Notes: a model not told the origin generated them from the sequence alone. A stretch of DNA of 64,000 bases from Schistocephalus solidus (GCA_017591395.1 WEDG01000242.1:620001-684000), one strand, 5' to 3'; shown: positions 25,481 to 40,423, counted from the first letter of the stretch. Numbers and translations are program-made.

Positions 25481-27317
25481 ATAACACCAACCTCCCTGGA
25501 AGTTAACGCAAGTTAATATATAATAAAAGGCTGTGGGTTATCATAACTGTGCGATAACACAGATTCTTTATGACGGTTCAAGGCCCGTCAAGAGAAAATT
25601 TGCTGGCAACCCCAAAAAATGTTTCTGTGTGTAACTTTTGACATTTACTAAAAAAGTGGTAATTTTCATTTGAAACTTCAGCGAGAAGTTCGTAATAAAT
25701 AGATACCAAGAGTGAATCATAAAAAGTGCAACTACCATCTTCAAATATTTGTTAATGAAAGTCTTTTGTTTTTATTTATAATAATTTCGAAGCGTTAACC
25801 AAAACTTTTGACATAAAAACATTCTATGAAGAAAATTACTCATACAAAGTAACGGCAACTTGAAAGTAACATCACAAGATTCGAAAGCCAATGAAATAAA
25901 AAGAAACAGAATTTCAAAACTTATTGTGAAACTTCCTTTTTTTCACTTTTTAAAACCCCAAATATAGTAGGAAAAGAAAAAAACATAATGTTGTGGAGAA
26001 GGGGTATTTTGATTCAACCTAAACCACTTTGCGCTAGAGGTAAAAAAGCCTTAAAATCCGCAGACTCAGAAGCAGGGCTGTTCATAATCAAAGATATATT
26101 GCATTCTTCAAGCAGATTTGTACCACGAAAAACCCCAAACCTCATACTACGATTATATTTTTCCTGAGCATGTTTTCTTTCAGCTTTTTTTAGATTTCAC
26201 AACATTGAGGGTTGAGTAGTTATAAATACCGGGTTAGGGTTACTAAATTGTTTTCCACAGTGCATGTGGTAAATTCCTTGTTTAATCGGTTGCGTTCTAG
26301 AAAATAGTTTACTGTGTTATTTTGCCTTCTGGTTCGTCTCTTAGGCAAACGCAATGTGTGCTACCATTCGTGGTTGTTTCAAGAAAGTCGCTCAAAGAGG
26401 GCAGTCCCAAAGCCTCTAAGTTGAACTGAAATAGAGTTTTGGTTAAATTCATTTTTGGAGCTGAAACGCTAAATGCATGTCCAGCAGTCCAGTAACTGGG
26501 TCCGAAAGGCGTCCGGTGCTGCTGACGCCATGCATGAGAGGAGGAGATGCCCTCTCTATTGTTCGGCGCCGCTACTTGGGGAGGGTGGGGTGGTCCGAAC
26601 GAGTCTGAAACTCGAGCCTGTCCGATCTGCTCTCAATGACTTCTACTTCTGTGAAGGACGACATCAGTTTGAACGATTCTTTTGCGCACTCCCCCCTCCC
26701 TGAAAAAAACAACTTGTGCAAATACCCTTTATATTGCTTCTTGCTGTGTTGGTAACTTTGAGCTCGAAATTAAGGGATGGGGCATACTTCTCCCAGGGAG
26801 CAAAACATACACAATTCTGGAAATTATTTAAAGTAACACAGTAAACACGAGTTAAACTAAAAAAGTACGGACTAAGTGTTTGTATTCAGGCTTCTTGGTG
26901 CAGGCTAAGACACTGACACGGAACCTCATCTTTAATCTGTAAGCGAGCTGGAACTTTTGAAGTTCACCTGAAAAGTTCTGTTAAGTGCCTTAGGAAGTGT
27001 CATTTTACTTCTCAGCTGATAATCGATTTTGGAGTCCTTTAACGCCAGAAAAACACGAAAAATCAGTTTTGCAATATTTGTCAACTTTCTGTCTAATATT
27101 CCCAGTCGGTTTAAATAAGAAGACTGTGCTTAATATAGGGACTTTGGTGAATATTTTCACAAGTGCCTTCTGCTTTACCGCAAAAATTTGATCCATCTGA
27201 TTGGTACGAAGAGGCAAATATTAAATAAACAAATTTATTGATAATTTTCTGAAAACACTTGCTTATTCGCTTCGACCAACTCATATGAGCAATTATTAAA
27301 CTGACATAATTTAAATA

Positions 27318-27773
27318 GGAATAAATGCACACCGATTTATTGGCTTTCCGAAGCAAACAAGCTCCGTATCGGTGACAAAGGACATGAACAGGCAACCAAT
27401 TATCAGGCTGAAGTCGGCCAAGTTAAAATTGCAGAGAGGAGAGAAGACACAAAATATGGGTATATTGATACATAATCTTTTGGGCTTATTCTACTTTCAT
27501 TCAGCCAATCAGCTTCGAAAGCCAATAAATCGGTGTGCACCTATTCTTGTTTGAATAAAAATTCAATCTGCAGCGACAGGGAATGACAGGGGGTGAGACA
27601 CTGATGAACTTCGGTTCGATGAAGTGCTTAGGACCCCACTGCTAGACCCCAGTGTATGGACTGCCTGCGTCGTACTCGAGCGCATGTTTGTGTTTTCATT
27701 CCCAGTTGGTTGGCAAGGTTACGATTGGCTGAAGAAAGGCAGAATAAGCCCAAAACAGACTGTATCAATCGAA
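27318..27773. repeat. Interlocking inverted repeats
   Basis: Arm pair A is a perfect 23-bp inverted repeat at 27326-27348 and 27517-27539 (core ACCGATTTATTGGCTTTC), imperfectly extended on both sides. Pair B is an imperfect inverted repeat of about 50 bp at about 27461-27510 and 27724-27773 (shared GGGCTTATTCT and TTCAGCCAATC). The second arm of A and the first arm of B abut at about 27510, so the structure is A-B-A'-B'. It could be nested foldback elements or a rearranged local duplication. No coding content. Confidence 0.75.
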
Positions 27774-30700
27774 GCATATTTTCTGTCATCTCGCCTCTCT
27801 GACATAATTTGATATAAATCCTGCTAAAGCGACTCCACGTGAAACGCCGAGAAAATTAAAATACGACGAGTATATAGATTTGACTCCATTGTTCAAAAGA
27901 CGAGAATGCCCTCTCCTAAAGCCCATCAAAGGAAAAGGTTCTGCATGAGGAAGGTACGAGGAATGAGCCGCAACATTGTTTTTCACAGTTTCGTACCGCA
28001 ATTTTCCCCTTGATTTAACTTGCGTCCTGTTTGCTCACCCTCTGCACTCTAAGTTATTTGCTACTTCATTAAAAGGAATAAAACGATTTAATCAAGGCGA
28101 AATTTCAGGTTGTTCTATCGCGGTAATCAAATGCTACAATCTTTCCGAGTGAAAAAATTATCCGCCATTTTTTCATTCTTTGTACATTCCGTTGTCTGCA
28201 GTTCCAATACAATATGCGCAAATTTAAGAGCCTTGTTGAAGTATGGAAGAGAGATGACATAAAATTTATCACAGTACTGAGAGTAGGAGCACTTTAAATT
28301 CGAGTCGGATTACAATCAGCTTCTTGGCCTAAACGCTGGGTCAACCACTGCACTTGCATTTCCGGGCTAGAGCCCTCGCAGGTGATAACGCAAGGATACA
28401 CTTGGCAGAAGTAACTATTCGAGGCTCTCTCTGCTTTATCCGTAAGCCTGTTTGCTTAAAAAAAATAATTCTTTTAGCCTTTAGCTTTCAAAGTTTAGTG
28501 CATGAAAGAAGCAGAATTCTTCAACGATCAGAAGGTATAACAACGTTTTGTTACAACAATGGATAATAGGATCACGTGCTTTTTCATAATTATCTCTTTA
28601 GCTATGCTATAGTTGTAAGGGTACTAACTTTAATAAAAGAAAATTGCTGGGTTTTATTTTATCCGAAGATATAATTAATGCAGTTTTACGGTTGATTTTG
28701 CCAAAGATAAAATCCACATTACTGTAGTTATACTTATAGGCGATGTCTTCACAATTATTGTTTTATTTTCTATGTTTGACAGCAAAAGGAACCTTTATTT
28801 AATGATTGACTGAATTAAAAGTGCGTACTTAGACACTTTAAAATTTTCTGAGTAGACTAAATCATGATCCTAACTTGCCTCCGAATCAACCACTTTGGTA
28901 AAAGTTTCCAAACTGCGCACGAAACCAGCATTTGAGCCCTTCTTTCACACTAGATGGACGTAAAGGTTTGCCTTCTTGCCTGGTTTCTTTTCTTCTGCCG
29001 CAGCAAACCAGACGGTTTAAATGAAGCCAGTCTGCGTACGGGTAAAGGCCGACCAGGTGACAGTTGTTTTGACTTTCATGTCAGCAGGATAGACAACAAC
29101 AATTAGCGTGCGCTACGTGTTTACGCTAGTTTGACAGGAGAAGTGGCGGCTTGCTGATATCCCCATCGACACTCTTGTTCTGTGGTTTGCCAACTTCTCA
29201 ATAAAAAATTCCTTTCACGGCAAGAAAACGTCCTGATAGTAAATGCTTTCATCCAAAGTGTTGGGCCAAAGTGGAGTAGATAGACCACGATCCGGTCTGA
29301 GGGCCAGTTTATTTTATTCTCAGCATAACTGATTTATAATATTGCTACTTCCTTTAAAAAAATATATTGTGGGTGATCCCTGAAGAAAAAGTCCCTCTGT
29401 AAACTGGATTTCATTATTTTTTCCGGGATTAGGATTGATTGGACAAGACGGTGGGGCCCACATCTCGCATTTTACCAGATGGCTCAGCCCTCCTAAAATG
29501 ATGGGAAGCAGTTAAAATGTACGGATGGTTCTTCAACTTTATGTATGTAAGGAACGTACCCAGTCTATTCACCCTACAAACGCTTGCAGTATTATTAAGA
29601 ATTTTGGATAACTAAATCGAACGATTCCTCGGAATCTTCCATTACCCCGTCCCAAGTTGGCTGAGCCATTGGACGAGGACTTGTTTTAGCCCTCATGCAT
29701 CATAAAATGTCTCCAAGTGTGTGCTTCTTCAATTCCTTCTCTACAATATTTCCGTCTCCTTTCACAATAACATTTAAAGGGCTATCTACTGGTTCCTAAC
29801 TTTTATTTCTGATGAGTGGCATTATCTCATAATGGTTGTGTGATTTAACTAATTGTAGCATTCGAAATAATCGACCTCATACCTGCAAAAGCAGTTAAAA
29901 TACAAGGTACATGTTCTAATCCGTCCTATTAACGTCTCAGGCCCATAGTCGTCGCACGTCGGTTCTAAACAATCATCTTTATTATTAGCAGGCGGTTTAT
30001 GGCTTAGGTTATTAGCGAGTAGTCAGCCAGCTGTTCGGGTCTTTGATGAGTTATCAGTCCCGCCGTCCTGGACTGTAAGAAAAAAGCGATTTAGGGGTTT
30101 TACTCCTTTTTCAATTTTTTTCCATGAAATACTCTGGTTTTTGGGAGAACTTCACTGGTCTGCGTGGACTATAAGGCCTCACTGGGCAGAACGAGGGTGC
30201 CGGTGTCGCAACGATAATCTGTGGTACATTGGTGCCTCAAAATTTTAAAAAATCACCAGTTAGAAGCTAAAAAATATAACAACACAAACTTCCGAAGCAG
30301 CTTTTATTTAGTTGATTTTTACCCCAAAGACGTTATATGATCACCAAATCGAGCACCAATGTGGGGGTCTCGGCGACCTCTTTCCATACTGACGCACCGC
30401 ATGGAGCTCTGCTAACCTTCTGCCACGCACTGCAAACAGACAACTGCAGTTTGCTGTAAATATCCTTAAAATATTTGCAACAGTTTTTATTTAGAAAAAG
30501 AAAGAAGGTAATTTACTGTTATATTTAAGGAAATAAAATCGAGAATCGTCTTCTAAGAAAGTTAAAAACAAGTCTCCTCCACCCGCTTATGTGAGCAGTT
30601 CCTGCAACTCCTCATTTTCCTTAAAATGTGGGTGCACAATTTTCATAGCGCAGGTTTGAAAACAATTATAAAGAATAAAAATGCAAACATCATTCATTAT

Positions 30701-33700
30701 TTAAAGGAAAATAGTTGGGAGCCTGCCCTAAAGAAGCTGGATATAAAAATCCGAATAAAAACGAGAAATGATGAGCTCAGTGCTCAGAATAATAAATAAA
30801 TTTGTCCGGTTCCTCGGAAAATTTTTCGCTTTTCTCATGATATGTTGTTTACAATCATATCAGTGCCATTTACAGGAGTTGCTTATGCTCTTCGTTTAAA
30901 ACACCAGTCTAGCTTAAGAACCCTTTTACTAAAAGGTATTTGAAGTCGAAATTTCCCATCTTAACCATATTGACTTTCAAATAGCTATTTACTGGTAACT
31001 TCTAAACTTCAAATTTTATTTCAACTTCACCGTTTGGCTATACTTTTCATGTATATGATAACAGTTTTGATGAAAAACGTTTAGTTTTTAACGCTTGGGA
31101 ACAATCATTGTTTGAATTTAGACGTAAGCTGTATTTTTCATTCTACACATACAACAACCAAAAACAAATTTGATGATTTTTCAGACCCAAATTCTATCCC
31201 ATATGTTCCACACAAACTTGCTGCTTGATTCATGGAATTCGATGAAAGAAGAGCTGTTACTGCTGCCAGATCAGGCAAAAGATAACTCACATATTGTGGG
31301 AAGATGCTACTACGTGGATACGTAAACAAAAAAATATTGTAGCAATAAAGAAAGAGAGACTAGGATGGAAAACCGGGGAAAATTTATATTGGCCAAACGT
31401 AAACGGTTGCAATAAGGAAAAGGAAATGTGAGAAAAAAAAACCACTTTTTCCGTTCACTAAGAAAACCGCAGCCTCAGAAAACCAGGAAATGTGCGCCAG
31501 GGAACAAAATTCTTATCCCATTTCCGTGAGCTTCGCAGTTCCATGGTTAGTATCACAAATGCATGTTACATGTTAATTTGCACAGGACCTCAAGGCTTGG
31601 GCTGTCAAAAATGTCTGTTTAAACAACGTTTTTTTAATTTTATGTGTTTAGAATGTCCTTATCTGGAAACCCCCATCATCGGGTCCTAATGCCGGATTTT
31701 GTGACATGACTGACTGGGAATGACAGCTAAACCAGAAATTACCCCTAATTTATCGTTTATTATTGTATGTAATACTTCCCAATTATTACGTTGTCTTAGT
31801 CGATGGCTAAGCAGTCAGCGAAACTGACGGAAACATTTTTGCGCATCAAAACTCCTGAGTAAAGTCAGGTAAGGTCAATTATTGTCCCTCGACAGTATTT
31901 CCTTTTAACTGGTCATAAAATCGACTTACACCCATTCAGTAACCTGTATGTTTTATTAATGTGCTGATACAAGACAACTCGTTCATTTGACGACACAGCT
32001 GCACTAAATCAGAAATGCGCCTCAGTAACTTTCGAACTTCCAAATTTCGTTTGAAAAATGACACCGGACTTCGTAATTTTATTGTGAACTAAAAAGATAA
32101 AATGCATATAATTTGCTCAAAGCACACGGTAAGAATAAGGAATTCACACACAGATTGCCGATTTTTAAGTTAAATCAGATTCTTTAACCTACTACAAACA
32201 TGGTAATTCGTTCACTCTAGAAAAAACAGTGAGTCGTTAGATCTTCTGTCGTGTCAAGTTCCATGGTTAGTGAGACTTTTGATTTTGAATGCCGGTCATC
32301 CCATTATAATGATAAAAATTTTAATGATATTTCTGCTTTAGCTGGGAAATATTTCCGCCTTCAATGATGAACTGTATACGTTTCCCTAAATGTTGATAGG
32401 AATGTTCTTTGATGCACAATATGCCAATATTCAAGCATACATGACCACCTATCTATCTTTAAAAAAGTCTCTCAAATGATACTAACCAATGCTATCGAAT
32501 AAACCACAACGATATTTAAAGGTCTGATCTGTCAACTAAATTGGGTTCAGTAATGTTCGCTACAATTCTCTTGGTTTATTCAAAAAGGTAGGTTATATCT
32601 AATTTCCAGTCCGAATTTTACGAAGTGCAAATTCCAAATGGGCAAAACTATACGCGCTTCAGGGACTAAATTCTTCCACCCCTTTTCGTCTGTCTGCATA
32701 TTTTCGTCTTTCGACTAATTACATAAGAATGACGTCTCCTAAAATCGATATTTTGTCACTGAGCTTAAATATTTACCATGCATAAAGTACTTGTCACGAA
32801 TAATCAAAGGTGCTTTTTAAATAACAGGAGTCTTTGCCTGTAAAATGCGGTGCTCACTTGAAGAATTCGTAGGTTAGCAGATAATTTCAAATAGATGCAA
32901 AAAATTATAAAATAATTAAAAAGTCTATTGGAACAATTCGAAGAAAAGAACTAGTTAAAATGCAAAAAAACTGAAAGCAAAACGGTCGTCCAGTAGAGTG
33001 AGGAAGCCTCTGAAGCGGCCATTTGATTACCAAAAATGGCTGGCATTGGAGTGACATACAGGTAAAAGGCTGTAAGTTGTTGTTATGTGTTGAGAACAAG
33101 TTCTGTCACAGTCGCGGATGAAAACTAAGAGCCAATCAGAAAATAATGGAAAGATAAACAAAGTAGTCTGAACTATTTAAAAAACTGTTAACTCTTTGTC
33201 CCGAAAGAAGGGACAATCGTGTACTATTACATAATTTAACTAGGCACTATTTTAAGAATTTATATTGAGCATATGACCGTGATTGTATGGTGTCATAAAT
33301 AAATATCAATATAAGAAGAAGAAAATAAATCAGTGCGTTTCGGGAAAACAGAGAATTTGGCAATCGAAAACAGACAACGCAATAGACAAGTTGAGAATGG
33401 CAAAAAAATATAAATATATGGAGAAGGTGAAAGCGATGGGTTGATTTCCAGAGCGTGCAAATAGTACGCCCAAGCACGTCCTGATAGTGAGGAGATCGAC
33501 TCCTTACGCATAGAAACAGAGTGTATTAAACAGTTTTACCACATATTGAACTTTTAAGGAAACCATACTGGGCCATGGCAGTTCGAAGACCAAAAGTCCC
33601 ACGCATAGCACAGTTTTCAAACCCTAGTACAATCAACAAACACATCGAACCCTTAGATTGTTATCAGTCACTACAACATTGCTGCCATGGAGATCAGGAT

Positions 33701-34137
33701 ATAATGACCACAGCAAGTTCAAGAATATTAGCTAAGGATGACCGTACGACCATCCCACTTGACGTGGAAGCCAACTAATCATTGTTTTGGGCTGTCAATT
33801 CACTGGCTGGTCAAGTCTCCCAGAGATACGGGTTGAAATCCGCAGATTTCGGTGAAAATAACAAATTCACGATATAAATTGTGATCTTCCCACCAAACTC
33901 TGGCTTGCGCCATCGAATATGGCCACACTGATAGTGATATTGATCAGTATTCATATAAGTTGTATCCTTCGACTCGGCTGCGTAGCGCTTGCTAGGGGGG
34001 AAATCCGGTGGGTTCATTTAGCGGTTTATAACTTAATTCCTAAATATCTAACAACTTGCACTATGGTTTATTTCGGGAATCATCAGGTTATTGCGGCTGC
34101 AATAAAATATAAAGTTGAATTTTGATTTAGCCAGTAA

Positions 34138-34173
34138 GGTCTTCCGATCAATCGTGGTCTTCCGATCAATCGT
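34138..34173. repeat. Exact 18-bp tandem duplication
   Basis: GGTCTTCCGATCAATCGT occurs twice back to back about 440 bp before Wnt exon 2. There is no evident function; it is compatible with replication slippage. Confidence 0.95.
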
Positions 34174-34615
34174 GGGCTTCCTCAATGGTGAAGTTGTTCA
34201 AATTGTCTGTTGGTCAATTGACTTCCTCCCAAGGCCACTCTCTCTTCATCAGATTAATGTCTACTTATTAAAAATTTTCATGCAAAGATATAGGATTATA
34301 ATCCTGTTAGTCGAGCTTTTCTCATGAAGATTTCATTAAATCATTCGTTTGTGACTGCGCATTTAATAACCTGTCACTCTTACTCCTCATTTTCCAATAA
34401 TATGCAGAAATAGTACAGTTTATACATTCTCTCAAGGAACTTCTATCCGATGGTAGGCGTGAGAAAAATTTATCGGACGATGGCCTGTTCGTTAAACTTT
34501 CCTGAACTATTGTGATTTCTAACTGCTTAACCTGTGTGAACGAACTGTTAAAAAAGAGATATATATATATCCTACTGAGAAATATTTAGTAGACTGTTTG
34601 TACGTCTATTTTTAG

Positions 34616-35115
34616 GTTCTCGGGAGACTGCATTTGTATCGGCTGCCTGGGCCGCAGGTGCCGTGCAGGCCATTACGCGAGCCTGCAGCCGCGGCCGCAT
34701 CAGCACCTGTGACTGTGACCCCATGCGTCGGGAAGGCAAGTCCAAGGATGCCGACGGCGACTTCACCTGGGGCGGTTGCAGCGACCCTATTCGTTTTGGC
34801 ATGCGTCTCACTCGGCTTTTTTTGGATTCAGCCGATTTGGATTTGAGGGACCGCATTATCCAGAGAGAGCGTGATCTGACCTATCAGGCACGCATCCGAA
34901 GAGTGCGAGGAAGTGACATTCGGCGTCCGCTGATGCGAATGTCCCGTGTCGCAGTCACCCAGAACGGAGACAATAATATCACTGTTCGTGAAGGAACACA
35001 GGTCCATCAACCTCCTGAAATTTCTTTGCAGGACATGCAGGAAAAACTCAGGAAGGCGCGAATGATAAAAGCACGAATTCTTATGGATCTACACAACAGA
35101 AAGGCTGGAAGGCGG
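34616..35115 (+). CDS. Wnt2-like ligand, exon 2 (conserved core)
   Basis: Completes residue 223 and encodes residues 224-389. The acceptor is TTTTTAG and the donor GTGAGA after AGRR (phase 0). Hallmarks in order: SRETAFVSAAWAAGAVQAIT (224-243), ACSRGRISTCDCDP with Cys246, Cys254 and Cys256, KDADGDFTWGGCSD with Cys277, FGMRLTRLFLDS, and ILMDLHNRKAGRR (377-389). CDCDP, the charged KDADG turn and WGGCSD resemble Wnt2 more than Wnt1, 4, 5 or 11. Residues 294-376, rich in Arg and Gln/Glu and with a sequon at Asn343 (NIT), replace a linker of about ten residues in ordinary Wnts: roughly 70 additional residues. The 223-codon reading across the junction keeps the frame open, supporting the splice assignment. 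Confidence 0.95.
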
Positions 35116-38100
35116 GTGAGATCTCTATTTAGAAGCAAACAGTCTCCTGATATTTTATAGCTTGCGGAAAAGCATAAGCCTTGGCGTAACAGGCGAATGA
35201 GTAATCTGGTTCCAAAGCGTCACGTACTTTTGGCACAAAATGGCTGCAGAAAGTTGTATTACACATCTATTGGCCAATATTTTAGATGGGTTTAACGTCA
35301 AAACTTCTAATGACACCATTTCCAATCAGAAAACGATAAAAAACGATAAACGATAAAAAACGCGTCGTTTTTGAACTGAACTTCCCTATTAACTAAGTAG
35401 CTTTTCACTGCTGAAAATTTGATTATATCAGGACGAGATTGGATTGTTTTAAATGAAAAAGAAGTTACTTGAGGAACTTTAGAAAAAAATGTAATGCCAC
35501 AATTATATAACCCACTGATGGTGAGTACATACAATCTGATATTTGTATTACACCACAAACATGCACACTAGGATAAATAGCCCAATCGGTCGGCGTTTAA
35601 GTAGTTAAATGCAATTTGCATCCAACAACGTTCTAATTATGCGATTTTAGAAGCACGAAATTTGAATTGAACTGTTAATCTTATTTGAATGAAAGAGTTG
35701 CAAAGCAATCAATAAGTAAACATACCTGATAAAATAAGAGTTGAAGTCATATTATGGATATTTAAGAATGTGGACGAAACAGACCGAATAAGCTCGTTTT
35801 AGATGAATAATATCTTGAAAATATGTGCGAAATGAAACGAAAGCAAGCTTTGCCATGCAGTGAGGAGGGGTTGCTGCCCAAGAAGCCAGAACTGAGTATA
35901 TCTTTTTGACAATGTTAGCCTACAGGCAAATGGCATCGACAAAAGACAGACTGCTTTGCGTAGATGAAATTTTGACGAAGGTAAGAGTAAAAGGAAAACC
36001 CTTGCTGGCCCCTTTTCGGGAAAATCGAATCGCGACCGTTTCAGGCTCAATCTGAATGTTGATAATAATATTTGAGCTAAAATCAATTAGCTACTGCGAA
36101 ATAGCCGCGTAATCTTTACAAGCTGCCAACGGGCAGTCAGTGGTATGCAACTGTGTAATTAATTATCATATAAAGGTACTAGCTAAAAGCCCACACACGC
36201 ATGTTTCGCCAATCGGACGCAAATGTGGCTCATCAGTGGGGACACTGATGGGGCTTCTGAACTCCAGTTGTACTCCTGTCTTGCTCTTTCTGGAGCATAA
36301 CTGTGAAAGTTTAAGACAACAGTTAATTTCCACCCTGATGATGCTCTGTTATCTTATTTTTTGATCAAGTTATACTGACAAAATAGCCTGAACAGGATTA
36401 AAAATATATTTATGTGAGACTTCTAAATATTGGTTTGGAAAATCTGCAAACTTATGTTCATTGAACATGTATGCTTCATTTTATGGCGCTTGGTTTTGTT
36501 CCTTGACTTTAAAATATATCCACAAGGTCTGATTCAGTAGCAATAGAAGCATCTTTCTGGGGGTCTGACGAAAGATAGAGCCGAAAATATAGTATAATTT
36601 CAGAATTATATCCTGCTTATGACTGCACAAATGGTATGGTCCAAAGAAAACAGCATTTACAACAAACTATCTTGCAGTGAACTGACATTATCCACCTGTA
36701 CTTGAGTAGCAATCTTTTGTTTGTGTGTTTGGTAGTATACGAAGTCATCACCCTCTGTTCGCCAGAGGGCAACCTCCATCTCTAGCCTGTCAGATGGTAA
36801 AAGTTCGGAAGAGTTAGAATTTATGTTGGAGGATAAAGTGAATCAGCTTATCTCTAAATTTAGGGGAAAGTCACCACTTATATTTGTCTTATGTGAGTAC
36901 CTGGGTATATTAAGGGTTATATTAGCTGAACAAACGAGTAACCATGGAGGACAAAGCCCATGTGGTTTTGTTGTGCCGATAAAAAAGCTTACTACGATTT
37001 TTAATTCTGCACACACGGTGCGGTGCTAGCGTGAAAATTGAGCAAGCTTTCTCAGTTTTCCCGGATATTTTACTTCAAGTTTTAATGAAAATACAGCCGC
37101 TCTGAAGATGTGCAAGTCATGCCCACATTCTTCTTTTAATTAGAAAGGGCCCCGAGAGAAGTGGAAGGCTATTAATTTTTTCCTCCTGCTAGAGGAAAAA
37201 TTGCCGATTTAATAGCACGTCTCCAATCTGACTACGGGTAGAAGAACCTTATATAGGGAAAGACTGTGATGTTCCAAATACCCTGCTCACATAAAAAAAA
37301 TATAGCAAGACGCAAACTCTTATTTACAGACTAGATTTGTTGTAATGTTGTTATCGACCATCTGATTGAAACTTAAACGCTCAAAATAACGTCAGGCAGA
37401 AGCTGTTAGTGTCTGATGGATGAGAGATAGTCTATTGTTCACTTACCAGACGACAGATGTGAGAGAAAACTTTAAGCCAATTCAGGAATAGGAAACTACC
37501 ATGTTCCCCTTCACAGGATCAGATAATGATGTTACCTCCACCTTAACATTTACATTAGAAAAAAAAAAACGCATTTATGGAAAGTCTTGAAGAACTTACC
37601 CAGCGAGGTAAAATAACTTCTTGCCGTTTATCTTAATTTGCATCAGGTGTTGTAAGCTAGCAAACAGCTTGTATCGTTCAAAACGTTGCAAGGCAAAATA
37701 AATATAATTACATTATCCCTACTCCTCCGAACATAGCTACTGACCCTGTAAGAAGCCCCAGGCTGCTAGGAATTGAGATTTGAATCAAGGCTCAGCTGCT
37801 CACTGGAAATGGGAACAAAACTTCCCGTCAATTGAGCTAATTGCTGACACCCTGTTGGCTACGAGCAGGCTTTATTGTCAAATATAGACTTGTGTACCAC
37901 ACTCGGAAAGTTTAACCAAAAAGTTAGATTTTAGACCATGAAAAACATGCCTATACAAAAACCTTTTTGGTTTATAAGCCCCGTGATTTCTACAAATACC
38001 CACCATATCATTACTTTCTACATGAGTTGACACTTATATAGTTACATGTACAGTTGGTGGGTCTTTGGATAGATCAGCTTCCAAACGTGCTTGGACAAGA

Positions 38101-40423
38101 GACGGGCGTATTCAAGCCCCCTGATCGGCAATGAACAAATTGATAGGCGAATAAAGAAGAGCAATAGACAAGCCTATTTGAAATTATTGAACCAGGCATA
38201 CCCTAATTTGTTGAAAATGCTGATCCTTAACTGGCGAATTATTGAGATGGACATTTCTATATTAGTCAGAATGGGAAATTTTCCCCCTTACATAGTAATT
38301 AACGGTGCAATGTGCAACACTGCTCTTGTAATTTTGGGGTCATTCAGCAGCTAACATGCTGGAGCATGTAGGGCATGCTACACGAATGAAAGCGAGCAAA
38401 TTTTACTCTAGTCTCTGTCGACAATAATGCAATACTATCCCTAGATGCATCGAGAGGCACGCGCTTATAATTGACTAGGGTCACTAGCGACGTTAAGAAA
38501 ACTAGATGGTCATATCAAATATATTTGAAGCCGCCAGTTTACAGAGAGCCCTAATTCCTTCAGGTTTTACGCTGGGCTAGAGCTAACTGACAAAGATACG
38601 TTCGTGTTCCATTTACTTTAACCGGTACCACATCCAAATATTCCCCTGGTATATCATTAAAATCGTTCCAATAATCCAACTGTGGCGTGTGTGACACGCA
38701 AACCCATTCCCATAAGCGATAAAATTCCAGCTCAGATGGAGCATTGAGAATGCACAGTCCAAATAATTAACAACTTTAAAGGCATTGCTGTTGGTCAACT
38801 GTTACCTTGCAGTACGTGAAATATGAAATTTCAGTATTCACTAATCCTCTCTGTTGGAGTCACTTTGAGCATCGAAGAAGTCTTACCACCTGTTGTTTCA
38901 AGGTGCTCTGAATGCGCAAGTGAGAACGAAACGCCACAGCTCAGTCAAAATGGGACATTAAAACTTACAAACTTATTCTGAATCTTCCTAAAGCGTAGTC
39001 GTGCGTGATTCAGACAGGGAAGGGAAGAGAAATACCATTTTGCACTGTGCCCTGCACACGTTGCCTGCCAAGCTAGAAAAACGACAAAACCCGTTTACTG
39101 CTGGGCTAAACTGAAACGTTGACGAAAGAAGTCGCTTAGGGATGCATGGTAAATGACCTATTGAGAATAATAATTGAGGAGTGAAGGCTTGGCACTGATT
39201 ATCATAGTGCCAAATAAACATCCATCATCTAGAAGCCTAAACAGAACCACAAAAAGTGCAATACATTTTCGCTTCATAGTCTCTTTAACACAAACACTGA
39301 ATGTCATCATTATACCGGAGATGGTGCAAAGGAGCCTTCCTCGTGAGTTTGTTTGTAGTGACGTGGACTTTCAACGCATCTGCCTCATTCCACGTTCCTG
39401 TAGTCCACTGCGTTCCAAGAAGATGAAGGAGTAGAGGTGACTGAAGCTGTTTGGGTAGAATCATTCAAAAAGTAAACTAATCCCCATATGTATGCCGCCT
39501 ATAACGTAGTCCTAAAAGGAGAGATCTCGTATCCCGTGCAAGGGTAGCGTCATGAGAGCTACAGCAAGTAGGAGCCGTTTAAGTCAAGCTCTCGTTGCAA
39601 CGGAGAACCCAATTATTCCGCCCAGAGACCATTTTCCGTGTCATGCGTAAAGGCGTGTCGTGGTAGCTCTAAACGTGTCAGATTTATTGTAGCTGAGAAC
39701 GCCCTGAATGGTAACTTGAGGGCGGGACAGGGGAGCCTCTGTGTTGTCCTCATTCACTTTTTCCCTGTCATCCACCAACGGCTCACCTGAGTCTATCACT
39801 CGATATGCGACGACCTTGGTGCGCAGCGGCTGACGGACCACCTAACGCGTGACATATGCAGGCACGATGCTAATTAAGGTCTCACTCTGACTTAACCCTG
39901 CTAGCGCCTAGCACACCCCAATTTGCCTTCGGTTGTAGTTTTGAGCGACCGTAATGCAGACGTAACCCTTCGCCAGCCACTGGCGCACTATTTCCATCAA
40001 ATGTCGATACCTCTATAAACTTGACCCAGTGCGCAGATAGATGCACGAAAAGACGTTTTTCTACCTATTTTGTAGCAAATAGCACTTTCTTTTTGTTTTA
40101 AATTTCGATAAAATTGTCCTGAATGACTGCTGTTTCACGCCCGCTTGAGGCTAACCCATCGCATGTAGTATATTCTCAACGTGAACATACCTACGAATCA
40201 TTGTGCCAGTGGATAGACGCAAGCCAGGAATCATGACCTTGTGCATGGTACATCGATCACGTTGAATACTCCAAAACCAATATTAGCAAGCGTGCATGTA
40301 CTTGAGTATTCATTTCAACCTCTCAAAAAGTTATCATAAGTGCACACTTTCTGAAAGGCAAACAACAAGCATTCTCCATTTAAATTAAGCCCGATGGTTC
40401 AAAACACGATAACGAATTATACC

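Larger units (their letters stand above)
23339..34615 (+). other. Wnt intron 1 (11,277 bp)
   Basis: Donor GTAATT at 23339 and acceptor TTTTTAG ending at 34615, phase 1 on both sides. Contents: unique AT-rich sequence 23.34-24.43 kb; SINE pieces 24.43-24.96 kb; a tandem duplication 25.09-25.36 kb; a CCCTAA-like repeat fragment near 25.37-25.48 kb; interlocking inverted repeats 27.3-27.8 kb; then AT-rich sequence with no recognisable feature to 34.1 kb. An 18-bp tandem duplication lies at 34138-34173. No host exon is seen inside it. A short alternatively spliced exon would escape detection. Confidence 0.85.

Noticed and set aside
34572..34856. Minus-strand 94-codon frame opposite Wnt exon 2
   Set aside because: A shadow frame of the Wnt exon, and it crosses the splice acceptor.
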